Source: CAYVHU01 sp964451415 (GTDB lineage Bacteria; Pseudomonadota; Alphaproteobacteria; Rhodospirillales; Magnetovibrionaceae). From it: a stretch of 64,000 nucleotides of DNA. The stretch spans positions 186,001-250,000 of the forward strand of contig CAYVHU010000001.1 of assembly GCA_964451415.1 (NCBI GenBank), given 5' to 3'. Of the stretch, positions 10,410-19,510 are shown one piece after another. Each line of letters begins with the position of its first letter. Position 1 is the stretch's first letter. A program made the translations under genes and the position numbers. Under the pieces are notes generated by a model. It was not told the DNA's origin, did no database searches, and saw only the letters and a program-made list of their open reading frames with translations.

Positions 10410-11382
10410 GACCCGGTTTTTCCGGCCCCACGGCGCCGTGGGGAATGGGGGCGACAACAACCGGCCCCCCGGAGGTGTCCTCTTGAGACGGCCCGGCCTC
10501 AACCGACAAGGCAACCACATCGGCGGGGGCCTCGGTATTGCGCAGCAAAGACAAAATGCGGATCATCGTCGTGCGCAACTCAGAGCGCTTCACCACCATA
10601 TCCACCATGCCGTGTTCCAGCAAGTATTCCGCACTCTGGAACCCTTCGGGCAGGTCTTCGCGTATCGTTTGTTCAATCACACGACGGCCCGCAAAGCCGA
10701 TCACACATCCCGGTTCGGCAATATGAACATCGCCAAGCATAGCAAACGATGCGGACACCCCCCCCGTGGTGGGATCGGTGAGCAGCACGATATAAGGCAG
10801 TCCCTTTTCCTTCAATTCCTCCACCGCGATGGTGGTGCGCGCCATTTGCATCAGCGACAAGATGCCCTCTTGCATGCGCGCCCCGCCCGAGGCCGGAACG
10901 ATGATCAACGCCGCGTCCTGCATTTGTGCCAACTTCGAGGCGGTGACGATGCCTTCACCCACCACGGTGCCCATGGAACCACCCATATAAGCGAAATTAA
11001 ACGCGGCAACGACCACGTTCAACCCACCCATCTTGCCGTGGGCGACGATCAAAGCGTCGTTTTCCGCCGTTTTGGCCTGATAGTCCTTGATGCGGTCCAC
11101 ATAGCGTTTCAAATCCCTGAATTTTAAGGGATCGCTCACGGGTGAGGAAAATTGAACGGTCTTGTACGCCCCGTCGTCAAACAACAGTTCCAAGCGACGC
11201 CCCACCTTGAGGCGCATGTGATGTCCGCAATGCTGACAGACATAATCATTCGCTTCCAAATCACGATGAAAAATCATCTGCTCGCACTTGGGACACTGGC
11301 GCCACATGTTTTCGGGAATATCTTTCCCGCCGCCAACGAGTTCTTTGAGTTTGGGCCGGACAAAGTCCTTAAGCCAATTCAT
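10399..11382 (-). CDS. accD: Acetyl-CoA carboxylase carboxyltransferase subunit beta
   Basis: Beta subunit of acetyl-CoA carboxylase, which with AccA moves the carboxyl group from biotin to acetyl-CoA in the first step of fatty acid synthesis. A four-cysteine zinc ribbon lies near the N-terminus (CPKCEQMIF ... CQHCGHH). The crotonase-fold carboxyltransferase core follows, with GGARMQEGILSLMQMA and PTTGGVSASFAMLGD. 327 aa, slightly long because of a loose C-terminal tail. Sits between trpA (9 bp upstream) and folC (overlapping), a known alphaproteobacterial arrangement. Confidence 0.96.
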   Translation of the reverse strand: MNWLKDFVRPKLKELVGGGKDIPENMWRQCPKCEQMIFHRDLEANDYVCQHCGHHMRLKVGRRLELLFDDGAYKTVQFSSPVSDPLKFRDLKRYVDRIKDYQAKTAENDALIVAHGKMGGLNVVVAAFNFAYMGGSMGTVVGEGIVTASKLAQMQDAALIIVPASGGARMQEGILSLMQMARTTIAVEELKEKGLPYIVLLTDPTTGGVSASFAMLGDVHIAEPGCVIGFAGRRVIEQTIREDLPEGFQSAEYLLEHGMVDMVVKRSELRTTMIRILSLLRNTEAPADVVALSVEAGPSQEDTSGGPVVVAPIPHGAVGPEKPGHEH

Positions 11383-11391
11383 AGCCGTTCC

Positions 11392-12237
11392 TTATAAAAT
11401 CTTCGGGTTTCGCACGCCGTCACCCAACTGCCGCGCAAAATCCAGAACCTTGCCCACCAGATCCGGGGCCGCCCGACCCTTCGAGTCCAGATGATCGCGA
11501 ATGATGTTGACCAGAGCAGACCCCACCACGGCACCGTCCGCCACTTCGGCTACATCGTGTGCAGCAGCCGGCGACGTAATGCCAAAACCCACCGCCACCG
11601 GAAGGTCGGTGTGAGCACGAATGCGGCTCACCGCCGCCTGCGTATCGGAAAGTTTAGCAGACGCAGTGCCCGTCACGCCAGTGATGGAGACATAATAGAC
11701 GAAACCGGACGCCTTGGCCAAAACCACCGGCAAACGCTCGTCATCTGTGGTCGGCGCACATAGATATATAAAGTTGATGCCCACATCCAGCGCCGGAATA
11801 CAAAGCTCGCTTTCTTCTTCGGGCGGAAGATCCACAATGATCAGTCCATCAACGCCGTCAGCCTTGGCGTCCTTGAGAAATGCCTCAACGCCATAGCTGT
11901 ATATAGGGTTGTAGTACCCCATCAGCACAATCGGCGTTTCAGTGTCACTTTCACGAAAGGCGCGCACCTGGGCCAAGGTTTTTTTCAAGGTCATGCCCGC
12001 TTTCAATGCGCGCAGGGAACTGGCTTGTATGGCCGGACCGTCCGCCATGGGATCGGAAAAGGGCATTCCCAATTCAATGATATCAGCACCCGCACCGGGA
12101 AGGCCCTGCAGAATTTCACGCGATGTCTTTTCGTCCGGGTCTCCGGCGGTGACAAACGTTACCAAAGCACCACGGCCTTCAGCCTTCAGCGCGGCAAAGC
12201 GGCGATCCAGACGAGTCTCGAAGGAAGCGGCACTCAT
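11392..12237 (-). CDS. trpA: Tryptophan synthase alpha subunit
   Basis: Cleaves indole-3-glycerol phosphate to indole and glyceraldehyde-3-phosphate and channels indole to TrpB. The catalytic glutamate segment ELGMPFSDPMADGP and the second acidic segment GLIIVDLPPEE are present, with the phosphate-binding glycine loops VGFGI and GAVVGSALV near the end. 281 aa, normal. Its ATG overlaps the trpB stop by 4 bp, so trpBA is translationally coupled. Confidence 0.97.
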   Translation of the reverse strand: MSAASFETRLDRRFAALKAEGRGALVTFVTAGDPDEKTSREILQGLPGAGADIIELGMPFSDPMADGPAIQASSLRALKAGMTLKKTLAQVRAFRESDTETPIVLMGYYNPIYSYGVEAFLKDAKADGVDGLIIVDLPPEEESELCIPALDVGINFIYLCAPTTDDERLPVVLAKASGFVYYVSITGVTGTASAKLSDTQAAVSRIRAHTDLPVAVGFGITSPAAAHDVAEVADGAVVGSALVNIIRDHLDSKGRAAPDLVGKVLDFARQLGDGVRNPKIL

Positions 12238-13457
12238 AAGCTCACCCCCATATCCATGCCCAGATAATCGGCCACCGTATTCAAATCCTTGTCGCCGCGT
12301 CCCGACAAGTTCATCACCAGGATCGTATCCGGTGACAAGGTGGGGGCAAGCTTCTGGACATGGGCCAGGACGTGAGAGGATTCCAGCGCCGGAATGATGC
12401 CCTCCAGCCGGGTCAACGTCTGGAACGCCGCCACCGCCTCGTCATCGGTGATGGAGACATATTCCACCCGTCCGACATCATGCAGCCATGCGTGTTCCGG
12501 ACCGATGCCCGGATAATCCAGGCCCGCCGAAATCGAATGCGCTTCTTCGATTTGACCGTCCTCATCTTGCAGCAAATAGGTGCGATTGCCATGCAGCACG
12601 CCGGGACGTCCAGCGGTGAGGCTGGCCGCGTGCGCACCGCTCTCCAGGCCCTTGCCCGCCGCCTCCACCGCGACGATGCGCACGTCCGGTTCATCCAAAA
12701 ATGGATGGAACAGACCGATCGCGTTGGACCCGCCACCGATGCACGCCACCAAAACGTCGGGCAAGCGGCCTTCGGCCTGCAAACACTGCTCGCGGGTTTC
12801 CTCGCCGATCACCACCTGAAAATCACGCACCATTTGCGGAAACGGATGCATGCCCGCCGCCGTACCGATCAGGTAGTACGTGCTGTGCACATTGGCCACC
12901 CAGTCGCGCATGGCTTCGTTCATGGCGTCTTTGAGCGAACGAGAACCGGCCAGAACCGGCTTGACCTCGGCCCCCAGCATTTTCATGCGAAACACATTGG
13001 GAGCCTGACGTTCGATGTCCTTCGCGCCCATGTAAATGGTGCACGGCAAATCGAACAAAGCGCACACGGTCGCCGTCGCCACGCCGTGCTGGCCGGCACC
13101 GGTTTCGGCGATGATGCGCGTCTTGCCCATGCGTCTGGCGAGCAAAATCTGGCCGATACAGTTGTTGATCTTGTGCGCGCCGGTGTGATTCAAGTCTTCG
13201 CGCTTCAAATACACCTTCGCCCCGCCCAGTTCCCTGGACAAACGTTCCGCATAATAAAGCGGGCTCGGACGACCGACGTACTGGCTCAGATAATAGGCCT
13301 TTTCGCGCAAGAACTCTGCATCGTTTTGCGCCGTCTCAAAGGCGACCGTGACTTCATGGACCAAAGGCATCAAGGTTTCAGCCACGAACTGGCCGCCATA
13401 AATGCCAAAATGGCCCTTTTCGTCGGGGCCTTTACGATAGGTATTGGGCTTGGACAT
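12234..13457 (-). CDS. trpB: Tryptophan synthase beta subunit
   Basis: PLP enzyme that condenses indole with serine to give tryptophan. The PLP lysine segment KREDLNHTGAHKINN and the phosphate-binding loop CIGGGSNAIG are clear. I place the start at 13457 (MSKPNTYRKGPDEKGHFG) because this matches the usual family N-terminus. The frame stays open 17 codons further to an ATG at 13508, but that stretch lies in and next to one arm of an inverted repeat and looks like read-in. About 407 aa. If the 13508 start were used, translation would begin inside the repeat. That is worth testing because it would tie expression to the structure. Confidence 0.94.
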   Translation of the reverse strand: MSKPNTYRKGPDEKGHFGIYGGQFVAETLMPLVHEVTVAFETAQNDAEFLREKAYYLSQYVGRPSPLYYAERLSRELGGAKVYLKREDLNHTGAHKINNCIGQILLARRMGKTRIIAETGAGQHGVATATVCALFDLPCTIYMGAKDIERQAPNVFRMKMLGAEVKPVLAGSRSLKDAMNEAMRDWVANVHSTYYLIGTAAGMHPFPQMVRDFQVVIGEETREQCLQAEGRLPDVLVACIGGGSNAIGLFHPFLDEPDVRIVAVEAAGKGLESGAHAASLTAGRPGVLHGNRTYLLQDEDGQIEEAHSISAGLDYPGIGPEHAWLHDVGRVEYVSITDDEAVAAFQTLTRLEGIIPALESSHVLAHVQKLAPTLSPDTILVMNLSGRGDKDLNTVADYLGMDMGVSL

Positions 13458-13492
13458 CTTCAATCTTGTTCTTTTGAGTTGCGCGCGGACCT

Positions 13493-13640
13493 TAGGGTCC
13501 AAACTCATTCAAATGATACGCCTTCGTTTGGCACGGCGCAAAAACCGCCGTGGTGCGGGCGCATCACAAGGATTTTGCAACGCTGCCAAAGGAAAAAGGT
13601 GTGGCGCTAAAGAGTGTCATTTGAATGAGTTTGGACCCTA
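13493..13640. repeat. Structured intergenic element with perfect 24-bp inverted arms
   Basis: The arms at 13493-13516 and 13617-13640 are exact reverse complements over 24 bp (outer end TAGGGTCC, inner end AAATGA) and enclose 100 bp. Inside that spacer is a second hairpin: CACGGCG at 13532-13538 pairs with CGCCGTG at 13546-13552 around a 7-nt loop. The element fills most of the gap between trpF and trpB. No coding potential is recognised in the spacer. It could be a small palindromic mobile repeat (MITE-like) or an RNA structure separating pyrF-trpF from trpBA. Neither is proven. Confidence 0.8.
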
Positions 13641-13688
13641 GCAAGGCTGAGGCGCAAACACCACCGATTTGAACACGTGCATGAAAGC

Positions 13689-14330
13689 CTAAAGCCGTGA
13701 GGCGAGCTTGAGAAATTCACGGATTTTCTCCGGACTTTTGCGCCCGGGCGCATCCTCGACACCGCTGGAAACATCCACCATCGCAGCCCCACTGATTTCG
13801 ACCGCTTGTGCCAGATTGTCCGCGTTCAACCCCCCCGCCAACATCCAAGGCCTCTGCCACGTTTCCCCCCGAATAAACCGCCAATCGAAGCTGAGCGCAT
13901 TTCCGCCGGGCAACGCGGCATCTGGCTGAGCTTTGGCGTCAAGCAGTATACGATCACACACCGATTCGAATTCATGCGCGCGCGCAATGTCCTCGGGACC
14001 TTGAATGCCCACCGCCTTCATGACGGGCAAGCCGGTGACGGCCTTGATATCGGCCACCCGTTCCAGGCTTTCCGAACCATGCAACTGAATCATATCGATC
14101 GGCAACTGACGGCTGAGCGTGCTCGCGTCAAAATCGTCCGGATCGACCAACAACGCCACCTTTATAACGCCGTCCGGCACGCGCGCCATCAAGGCACCGG
14201 CTTCGGCGGGCGTTACCGCACGCGGCGAAGCGGGAAAAAAGACAAACCCCACCATGTACGCTCCACCCGCAACGGCAGCGTCCAGGGCTTCGACGGAATT
14301 GAGACCGCAAATTTTTACCTCAATGGACAT
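13689..14330 (-). CDS. trpF: Phosphoribosylanthranilate isomerase
   Basis: Amadori-type isomerase of tryptophan synthesis, converting phosphoribosylanthranilate to CdRP. The N-terminal KICGL motif with the catalytic cysteine, the mid-protein IQLHGSE segment and the C-terminal LAGGLNADN and DVSSGVE phosphate-binding loops are all visible. 213 aa, normal (beta/alpha)8 barrel. It follows pyrF by 23 bp and is separated from trpB by about 230 bp containing the inverted-repeat element. Confidence 0.96.
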   Translation of the reverse strand: MSIEVKICGLNSVEALDAAVAGGAYMVGFVFFPASPRAVTPAEAGALMARVPDGVIKVALLVDPDDFDASTLSRQLPIDMIQLHGSESLERVADIKAVTGLPVMKAVGIQGPEDIARAHEFESVCDRILLDAKAQPDAALPGGNALSFDWRFIRGETWQRPWMLAGGLNADNLAQAVEISGAAMVDVSSGVEDAPGRKSPEKIREFLKLASRL

Positions 14331-14353
14331 GATTGCGTACGCCTTCGCTTGTT

Positions 14354-15067
14354 TCAGACCAGTTCCTCAGCGATACGTCTGGCGGCCTGCGCGGGGTCTT
14401 TATGGTTCGTAATGGGTCGTCCAATAACCAGGTAATCCGCCCCCAAATCAACGGCATCGCGCGGCGTGACGACACGCTTTTGATCGTTCACGCACGCCCA
14501 CTGGGGCCGGATCCCCGGCACCACCAACATAAAATCGGGGCCGATGGCGCCACGCAGCGCCACCACTTCCTTGGCCGAACACACCACGCCGTCCAGTCCG
14601 CTGTGCTTGGCCAGTCTGGCCAAACGCAAAACTTGCGCCAAGGGATTGATATCCAGACCGACTTCCGCCATGTCTTCACGCAACATCGACGTCAAAACGG
14701 TCACACCGATAACATACGGACGATTTCCCTCGCGCGCGCCTTCGAAAACAGCACGTGCCGCAGCCTGCATCATCCGCCGCCCGCCCGCAGCATGCACGTT
14801 CAACAAAAACGGCTTCAAAGCTAACGATGCATGAACCGCACCGGCAACGGTATTCGGAATGTCGTGGAATTTCAGATCCAGAAATAAAGGCAGACCGCAC
14901 TCGATCACACGGTGCACACCTTCGGGGCCATGGGCCGTAAAAAACTCCTTACCGATCTTAACCCCGCCGACAAGATCCTTAAGGCCCTGGGTGAGTTCCA
15001 CCGCGCGCCCGAGATCCGTGGTGTCAAGGGCGACAAAAATTCGCTCATACGCATTATTTGGGACCAT
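14354..15067 (-). CDS. pyrF: Orotidine 5'-phosphate decarboxylase
   Basis: Last step of UMP synthesis. The active-site motif DLKFHDIPNTVAGA is present, with VGGVKIGKEFF upstream and the phosphate-gripping VVTPRDAVDLGADYLVIGRPI near the end. I choose the ATG at 15067 (MVPNNAYERIFVALD) because a G-rich ribosome site ending 8 bp upstream fits it. Nearer upstream starts (ATG at 15073, TTG at 15097) overlap that site. 237 aa. pyrF next to trpF and lapA is a common alphaproteobacterial order. Confidence 0.95.
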   Translation of the reverse strand: MVPNNAYERIFVALDTTDLGRAVELTQGLKDLVGGVKIGKEFFTAHGPEGVHRVIECGLPLFLDLKFHDIPNTVAGAVHASLALKPFLLNVHAAGGRRMMQAAARAVFEGAREGNRPYVIGVTVLTSMLREDMAEVGLDINPLAQVLRLARLAKHSGLDGVVCSAKEVVALRGAIGPDFMLVVPGIRPQWACVNDQKRVVTPRDAVDLGADYLVIGRPITNHKDPAQAARRIAEELV

Positions 15068-15143
15068 GTTCATGGCCCCCTTTGTAACGCGACGCAACCA
15101 CGGGGCAAAGATTTAATTGGTCACACATCAAAGAGACGACGCT

Positions 15144-15599
15144 TCAGGTTCCACGCCGATCCATATTCAGCGTCTCGGACAAAGCCGGCTTCACAGGGAC
15201 CTGAACAACATCTTGCACCGCCCCCTTTGAAGGGGGTCCCCGTTCGACCTTTGCAGGTGTCTGGGATGCCCGTTCCAAGCGCGCCGTCTTTTCACGTTCC
15301 ACAGCCAGTTCACGGCGTGCGACCTCGCCTTGATAGACCCGCTCACGCAGCTGCGCGCGTGTGCGGGATTGCCCCAACCAGGAGACAAATCCGCCCAGCA
15401 CGACACCAACGCCCAAACTGAGAAGAAAGGCCAGATAGACCGGCATTTCCACGCTTACGCCAAACGGCCACAAATCGACCGCCACAACGGAGCGATTGTT
15501 GAGCGCGAACACCACAATTCCCGCCAGCGCAGGAACAAAGATCAACCAAAACACCAGACGCCGCACGGGCGAGTCCTCCCGAACGAAAGGTCGTTTCAA
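15144..15599 (-). CDS. LapA-domain inner membrane protein
   Basis: Protein of 151 aa with the two-helix LapA (DUF1049) hairpin. One hydrophobic segment spans about residues 13-30 and another about 52-72, with VDLWPFG between them as in the family. A cytoplasmic charged coiled-coil tail follows. Relatives in enterobacteria (LapA/YciS) take part in assembly control of lipopolysaccharide; here the function is inferred only. It overlaps ihfB by 4 bp and lies between ihfB and pyrF, its usual place in Rhodospirillales. Confidence 0.8.
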   Translation of the reverse strand: MKRPFVREDSPVRRLVFWLIFVPALAGIVVFALNNRSVVAVDLWPFGVSVEMPVYLAFLLSLGVGVVLGGFVSWLGQSRTRAQLRERVYQGEVARRELAVEREKTARLERASQTPAKVERGPPSKGAVQDVVQVPVKPALSETLNMDRRGT

Positions 15600-15880
15600 C
15601 CGTTCGCGTTTAGTTTTTCGCGAAGCTGCTTACCAGTTTTGAAATAGGGGATAAATTTCGAAGGAACATCGACAGATTCTCCCGTGCGCGGATTACGCCC
15701 GGTGCGCGCATCACGCTGTTTGACAGAAAACGCGCCGAAACCACGCAACTCCACACGATTGCCGTCGGCCAGCGCATTGGTGATTTCATCGAATATCGCC
15801 GTTACGATCCGCTCGACATCGCGCAAATACAGATGCGGATTCGCATCGGCAAGCCGTTGAATCAATTCGGATTTCGTCAT
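15596..15880 (-). CDS. ihfB: Integration host factor subunit beta
   Basis: Small DNA-bending protein, 94 aa, partner of IhfA. The start MTKSELIQRLA, the arm region VELRGFGAFSVKQRDAR and the signature GRNPRTGESVDVPSK with the DNA-intercalating proline are all typical of HU/IHF, and the R-N-P-R-T-G segment favours IHF-beta. It acts in nucleoid organisation, sigma-54 promoter looping and site-specific recombination. It sits between sppA and lapA and is probably co-transcribed with them. Confidence 0.95.
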   Translation of the reverse strand: MTKSELIQRLADANPHLYLRDVERIVTAIFDEITNALADGNRVELRGFGAFSVKQRDARTGRNPRTGESVDVPSKFIPYFKTGKQLREKLNANG

Positions 15881-15953
15881 ACGTTACCTCCCGTCGACCG
15901 TCGCTTCACGGCATAAACCGGATTCATCAAAAGCCAATTCATAGAACCAGAAG

Positions 15954-16910
15954 TCACGCGTCAGGGTGCCAAACAGAAAGCAGTCCGTCAAGGGTAAGTC
16001 GTTCTGATACCAGTGCTTTTCCAAAACCTTCGGAAACGGCCCCCGCCGCCGCACCAAATACACGTTCCACAAAACCAGAGTTTGGATAATTAGGAACGAC
16101 GTCAACAATCGGCATCTTGGCCGCGATATGCTTTTTCGCCACCAGCCAAGCATGCGCTTCGTCTTCTCCGCCGATGGCGTCTATCAGGCCCAATTTGAGC
16201 GCTTGACGGCCCGTGAAAATCCGTCCGTCAGCCAACGCCACCGTTGTCGCATGATCCAGGTTCCGACGCTGGGATACAAGGCCCACAAACATATCGTACA
16301 TGTCACCGATCACGGATCTGATTTGATCGCGCACGGCGGGACTCATGGGCTCAAAGGGGTTGGGTTGAGCCTTGAACGGACCCGTTTTCACAATTTCTGA
16401 CTTGATGCCCAGCTTCTTCATCAAGCCCGTCACGTCGGCTGTCTGCATGAGGACGCCGATGGAACCCGTTATGGAACCGTCCCGTGCAAAAATACGGTCC
16501 GCAGCAATCGCCGTCATATAAGCTGCGGACGTCGCGGTGGACCCCATCACCGCAACCACCGGTTTCTTTTCGGCAATTTTACGCAAACCGAGAAAAAGAT
16601 CTTCACCACCCACGACGGTGCCGCCCGGACTGTTGATGTAAACAATCACCGCCCGAACTTTGTTGTCGTTTCTCAATTTCACCATCAACCGGTCGCGCTG
16701 GTGATCTTCGATAATCAAACCCTCAACACTCATACGCGCAATGTGCGCACGCGCGAATAAATTTGAACCGCGCACAGCCGCTCCGTCGCGCATCCCGGAA
16801 ACCAGGACAACCAACAACGTACTCACAGCCAAGGCGGCAATGATTTTCCAGAGCAACGCCTGACGACGCGCACGCCGGCGCGCCATGAGAAGATCGGTAT
16901 CGCTGAACAT
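15954..16910 (-). CDS. sppA: Signal peptide peptidase SppA (short form, S49)
   Basis: Membrane-anchored serine protease that degrades cleaved signal peptides. An N-terminal membrane helix (about residues 20-40) precedes the S49 core. GGTVVGGEDLFLGL and the nucleophile segment GSTATSAAYMTAIAADRIFA are visible, and ITGSIGVLM follows. About 318 aa, the short form with one catalytic domain. The ATG at 16910 is preferred over an in-frame TTG four codons earlier. It follows the rpsA terminator, so it probably has its own promoter and leads the sppA-ihfB-lapA-pyrF run. Confidence 0.93.
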   Translation of the reverse strand: MFSDTDLLMARRRARRQALLWKIIAALAVSTLLVVLVSGMRDGAAVRGSNLFARAHIARMSVEGLIIEDHQRDRLMVKLRNDNKVRAVIVYINSPGGTVVGGEDLFLGLRKIAEKKPVVAVMGSTATSAAYMTAIAADRIFARDGSITGSIGVLMQTADVTGLMKKLGIKSEIVKTGPFKAQPNPFEPMSPAVRDQIRSVIGDMYDMFVGLVSQRRNLDHATTVALADGRIFTGRQALKLGLIDAIGGEDEAHAWLVAKKHIAAKMPIVDVVPNYPNSGFVERVFGAAAGAVSEGFGKALVSERLTLDGLLSVWHPDA

Positions 16911-16978
16911 GTCTGAAACCAACTTTCAGTGCTTCAAGAAAGAGGAGTTTAAAGGACATTCAACAAATACGAAACAAC

Positions 16979-17015
16979 CAAAAAAACGCCCCCGCTCAAA
17001 GAGCGGAGGCGTTTT
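16979..17015 (-). terminator. Rho-independent terminator of rpsA
   Basis: A near-perfect GC-rich stem of about 13 bp (one C/A mismatch) with a 3-nt loop at 16985-17013 is followed on the minus strand by a run of six T. It starts about 25 bp after the rpsA stop, the normal distance. A shorter T-rich run on the other side is not needed for its role here. Confidence 0.85.
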
Positions 17016-17039
17016 CGTTTCAGACGCAAAGACAGAATA

Positions 17040-18722
17040 TCAGTTGTTGTCCGAAGCCTTCTTTTCCAAAGCAGCGCTTAGGATATCACCCAACGAAGCG
17101 CCTGAATTGGAAGAACCGTAATCCGCCATCGCTTTCTTTTCTTCTTGAACCTCAAGCGCCCTGATGGACAAGGTCAGCTTGCGGCCAGAAGCGTCGATCT
17201 GCATCACCTTTGCATCGACCTTTTCGCCTTCGGCAAAACGGTCGGGGCGCTGTTCAGAGCGTTCACGCGAAAGCTCGGCCTTGCGGATAAAGCCCGGCAC
17301 ACCATCAGCGGTCGTCACTTCAATGCCACCATCGTTCACCGCCGAAACGGTACAGGTCACAACGGAACCGCGCTTGACGCCGCTCATACCTTCTTCAAAC
17401 GGATCCTTGGTCAACTGCTTGATGCCAAGGGAAACACGTTCCTTGGACACGTCCACGTCAAGCACCTTTGCCTTGACCATATCGCCTTTCTTGTAATCCT
17501 TAATAGCGTCTTCGCCGGATTTGTCCCAAGACAGGTCTGACAGATGCGCCATGCCGTCGATTTCTTCGGTCAGGCCGATGAACAACCCGAATTCGGTGAT
17601 GTTCTTGATTTCGCCTTCGACTTCGGAACCGGAGGAATGAGTAGCAAGGAACGCATCCCACGGATTGTCGCCACACTGCTTGAGCCCCAAGGAAATACGG
17701 CGTTTGTCCGGATCCACGTCCAGCACCATGACCTCGACTTCCTGCGAAGTGGAGACGATCTTTCCCGGATGGACGTTTTTCTTGGTCCAAGACATTTCAC
17801 TGACGTGAACCAGACCTTCAACGCCGGGCTCCAATTCGACGAACGCGCCGTAATCGGTGATGTTGGTGACGCGGCCCTTGAGCTTGGTGGCGATGGGATA
17901 CTTGGCTTTGACGCCTTCCCACGGATCGGCTTCCAGTTGCTTCATGCCAAGCGAAATGCGCTGGGTCTCGGAATTGAAGCGAATCACCTGAACCTTCACG
18001 GTCTGACCGACCTGAAGCGCTTCGCTCGGATGGTTGATGCGCTTCCACGCAATATCCGTCACGTGCAAAAGACCATCGATACCGCCCAGGTCCACAAAGG
18101 CGCCGTAATCGGTGATGTTCTTGACCATCCCTTCCAGCACATCGCCTTCCTTGAGCTGACTGATCAACTCCGAACGGGCTTCGGCGCGGGTTTCTTCCAA
18201 AACGGCGCGTCGCGAGACAACGATGTTATTGCGCGAACGGTCCATTTTGAGAATCTGGAAAGGTTGCGGCATATTCATCAACGGCGTGACATCGCGCACC
18301 GGACGAATGTCGACCTGAGAGCCCGGCAGGAACGCCACGGCGCCGTTGAGATCGACGATGAAACCACCTTTGACACGACCGAAGATAGTACCGGTGACAC
18401 GCTCGTTCGCTTCGAACTGCTTTTCAAGTTGAAGCCAAGCCTCCTCGCGGCGCGCCTTTTCGCGCGACAAGCGGATCAATCCGTCGCGGTCTTCATAACG
18501 TTCCACAAAAACGTCAACATGATCGCCAACATTGATGGTCGGCTTTTCGGCGGAAACACCGAATTCCTTCAACGGGACACGACCCTCGGACTTCAGTCCG
18601 ACATCCACCAGCACGGCGTCGCCATCAACGCGCAGTACGGTACCGGTAACGACGTTTCCTTCAAATGAGTTGCCTTTGGAAAAGGACTCTTCCAGAAGGT
18701 CCGCAAAATTTTCGCTCGTCAT
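17040..18722 (-). CDS. rpsA: 30S ribosomal protein S1
   Basis: RNA-binding ribosomal protein that brings mRNA to the 30S subunit. 560 aa with six S1/OB repeats. Repeated signatures include GMVKNITDYGAFVDLGG, GRVTNITDYGAFVELEPG and GEIKNITEFGLFIGL, each followed by an ISLG[ML]KQ segment. It lies downstream of cmk, as in most proteobacteria, with a 134-bp gap that holds a small GCCGG/CCGGC hairpin (18761-18776) and may contain the leader through which S1 regulates itself. A terminator follows. Confidence 0.98.
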   Translation of the reverse strand: MTSENFADLLEESFSKGNSFEGNVVTGTVLRVDGDAVLVDVGLKSEGRVPLKEFGVSAEKPTINVGDHVDVFVERYEDRDGLIRLSREKARREEAWLQLEKQFEANERVTGTIFGRVKGGFIVDLNGAVAFLPGSQVDIRPVRDVTPLMNMPQPFQILKMDRSRNNIVVSRRAVLEETRAEARSELISQLKEGDVLEGMVKNITDYGAFVDLGGIDGLLHVTDIAWKRINHPSEALQVGQTVKVQVIRFNSETQRISLGMKQLEADPWEGVKAKYPIATKLKGRVTNITDYGAFVELEPGVEGLVHVSEMSWTKKNVHPGKIVSTSQEVEVMVLDVDPDKRRISLGLKQCGDNPWDAFLATHSSGSEVEGEIKNITEFGLFIGLTEEIDGMAHLSDLSWDKSGEDAIKDYKKGDMVKAKVLDVDVSKERVSLGIKQLTKDPFEEGMSGVKRGSVVTCTVSAVNDGGIEVTTADGVPGFIRKAELSRERSEQRPDRFAEGEKVDAKVMQIDASGRKLTLSIRALEVQEEKKAMADYGSSNSGASLGDILSAALEKKASDNN

Positions 18723-18856
18723 AAGTCAGGTTTTTCCTTCATTTTTCAAATTTCCTGCCAGCCGGTTGAATCCGGCGGTCTTTACCATATTCAAATCCGC
18801 ATCTCTTCGTTTGGAGGCACGGGGCTCAACTTCTTGCTTCTGAAAACAGTCTGTTA

Positions 18857-19507
18857 TCAAAAAAGATTCTTGGCTGAGATAAATTCCACCGCACGGGCAA
18901 AAACCTGATCGGCGTCGAGATCGCTTGTGTCCAATTGCAAGGCATCGCTTGCGGCGGCCAACGGTGATGCGGAACGACCGGCATCACGGGCGTCCCGTTC
19001 CTTCATATCCTCAAGAACGCGCGCATATATAGCGTCATGACCGCGTTCCCGCAACTCTTTAAAACGGCGCTCAGCGCGGACTTCCGTCGCGGCGGTGACA
19101 AACAATTTCGCATCCGCCTGGGGACAAACCGTCATACCGATGTCGCGGCCATCCAAAATCGCCCCCCTGGCGGGCGTTCCATCCGTCAATAACGGTGGGT
19201 TTTTGGCAAAATTACGCTGAAAATCAAGGAGCGCCGCACGCACCTCAGGAAGGGCCGAAACCTTGCTTGCCGCCTGCGCCGCCGCCTCGCCACGCAACGC
19301 CGGGTTGTTCAGCTCGGCGGGGTCGAGCGCACGTGCGGCCGCAACGCAGGCTTGTGCATCGTCAAGAACGTGCATCACCTTGTAACCCGTGGCGCGGTAC
19401 AGCAGGCCGGTATCCAGTTTTGCCAGCCCGAAATGCGCCGCCAGCCGGTCACCCAACGTGCCCTTGCCCGCCGCAGCGGGTCCATCAATAGCGATCACAA
19501 CGCTCAT
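18857..19507 (-). CDS. cmk: Cytidylate kinase
   Basis: Phosphorylates CMP and dCMP. The P-loop GPAAAGKGTLGDRLA is at residues 9-23, and the CMP-binding segments DTGLLYRATGY and GRDIGMTVCPQADAKLFVTA are present. 216 aa, normal. It sits 3 bp after aroA and upstream of rpsA; aroA-cmk-rpsA is one of the most conserved proteobacterial gene orders, and co-transcription with aroA is likely. Confidence 0.97.
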   Translation of the reverse strand: MSVVIAIDGPAAAGKGTLGDRLAAHFGLAKLDTGLLYRATGYKVMHVLDDAQACVAAARALDPAELNNPALRGEAAAQAASKVSALPEVRAALLDFQRNFAKNPPLLTDGTPARGAILDGRDIGMTVCPQADAKLFVTAATEVRAERRFKELRERGHDAIYARVLEDMKERDARDAGRSASPLAAASDALQLDTSDLDADQVFARAVEFISAKNLF

Positions 19508-19510
19508 CGT

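Noticed and set aside
12360..13610. Open frame of about 416 codons antisense to trpB
   Set aside because: Shadow of trpB, with composition typical of antisense frames and no motif.
17544..18668. Open frame of about 374 codons antisense to rpsA
   Set aside because: It mirrors the codon pattern of rpsA, is rich in His/Asp/Gln, has no ribosome site and no family resemblance.
18723..18856. Terminator between cmk and rpsA
   Set aside because: A GCCGG/CCGGC hairpin exists, but it is short and not followed by a T run on the minus strand. It is better read as part of the rpsA leader.
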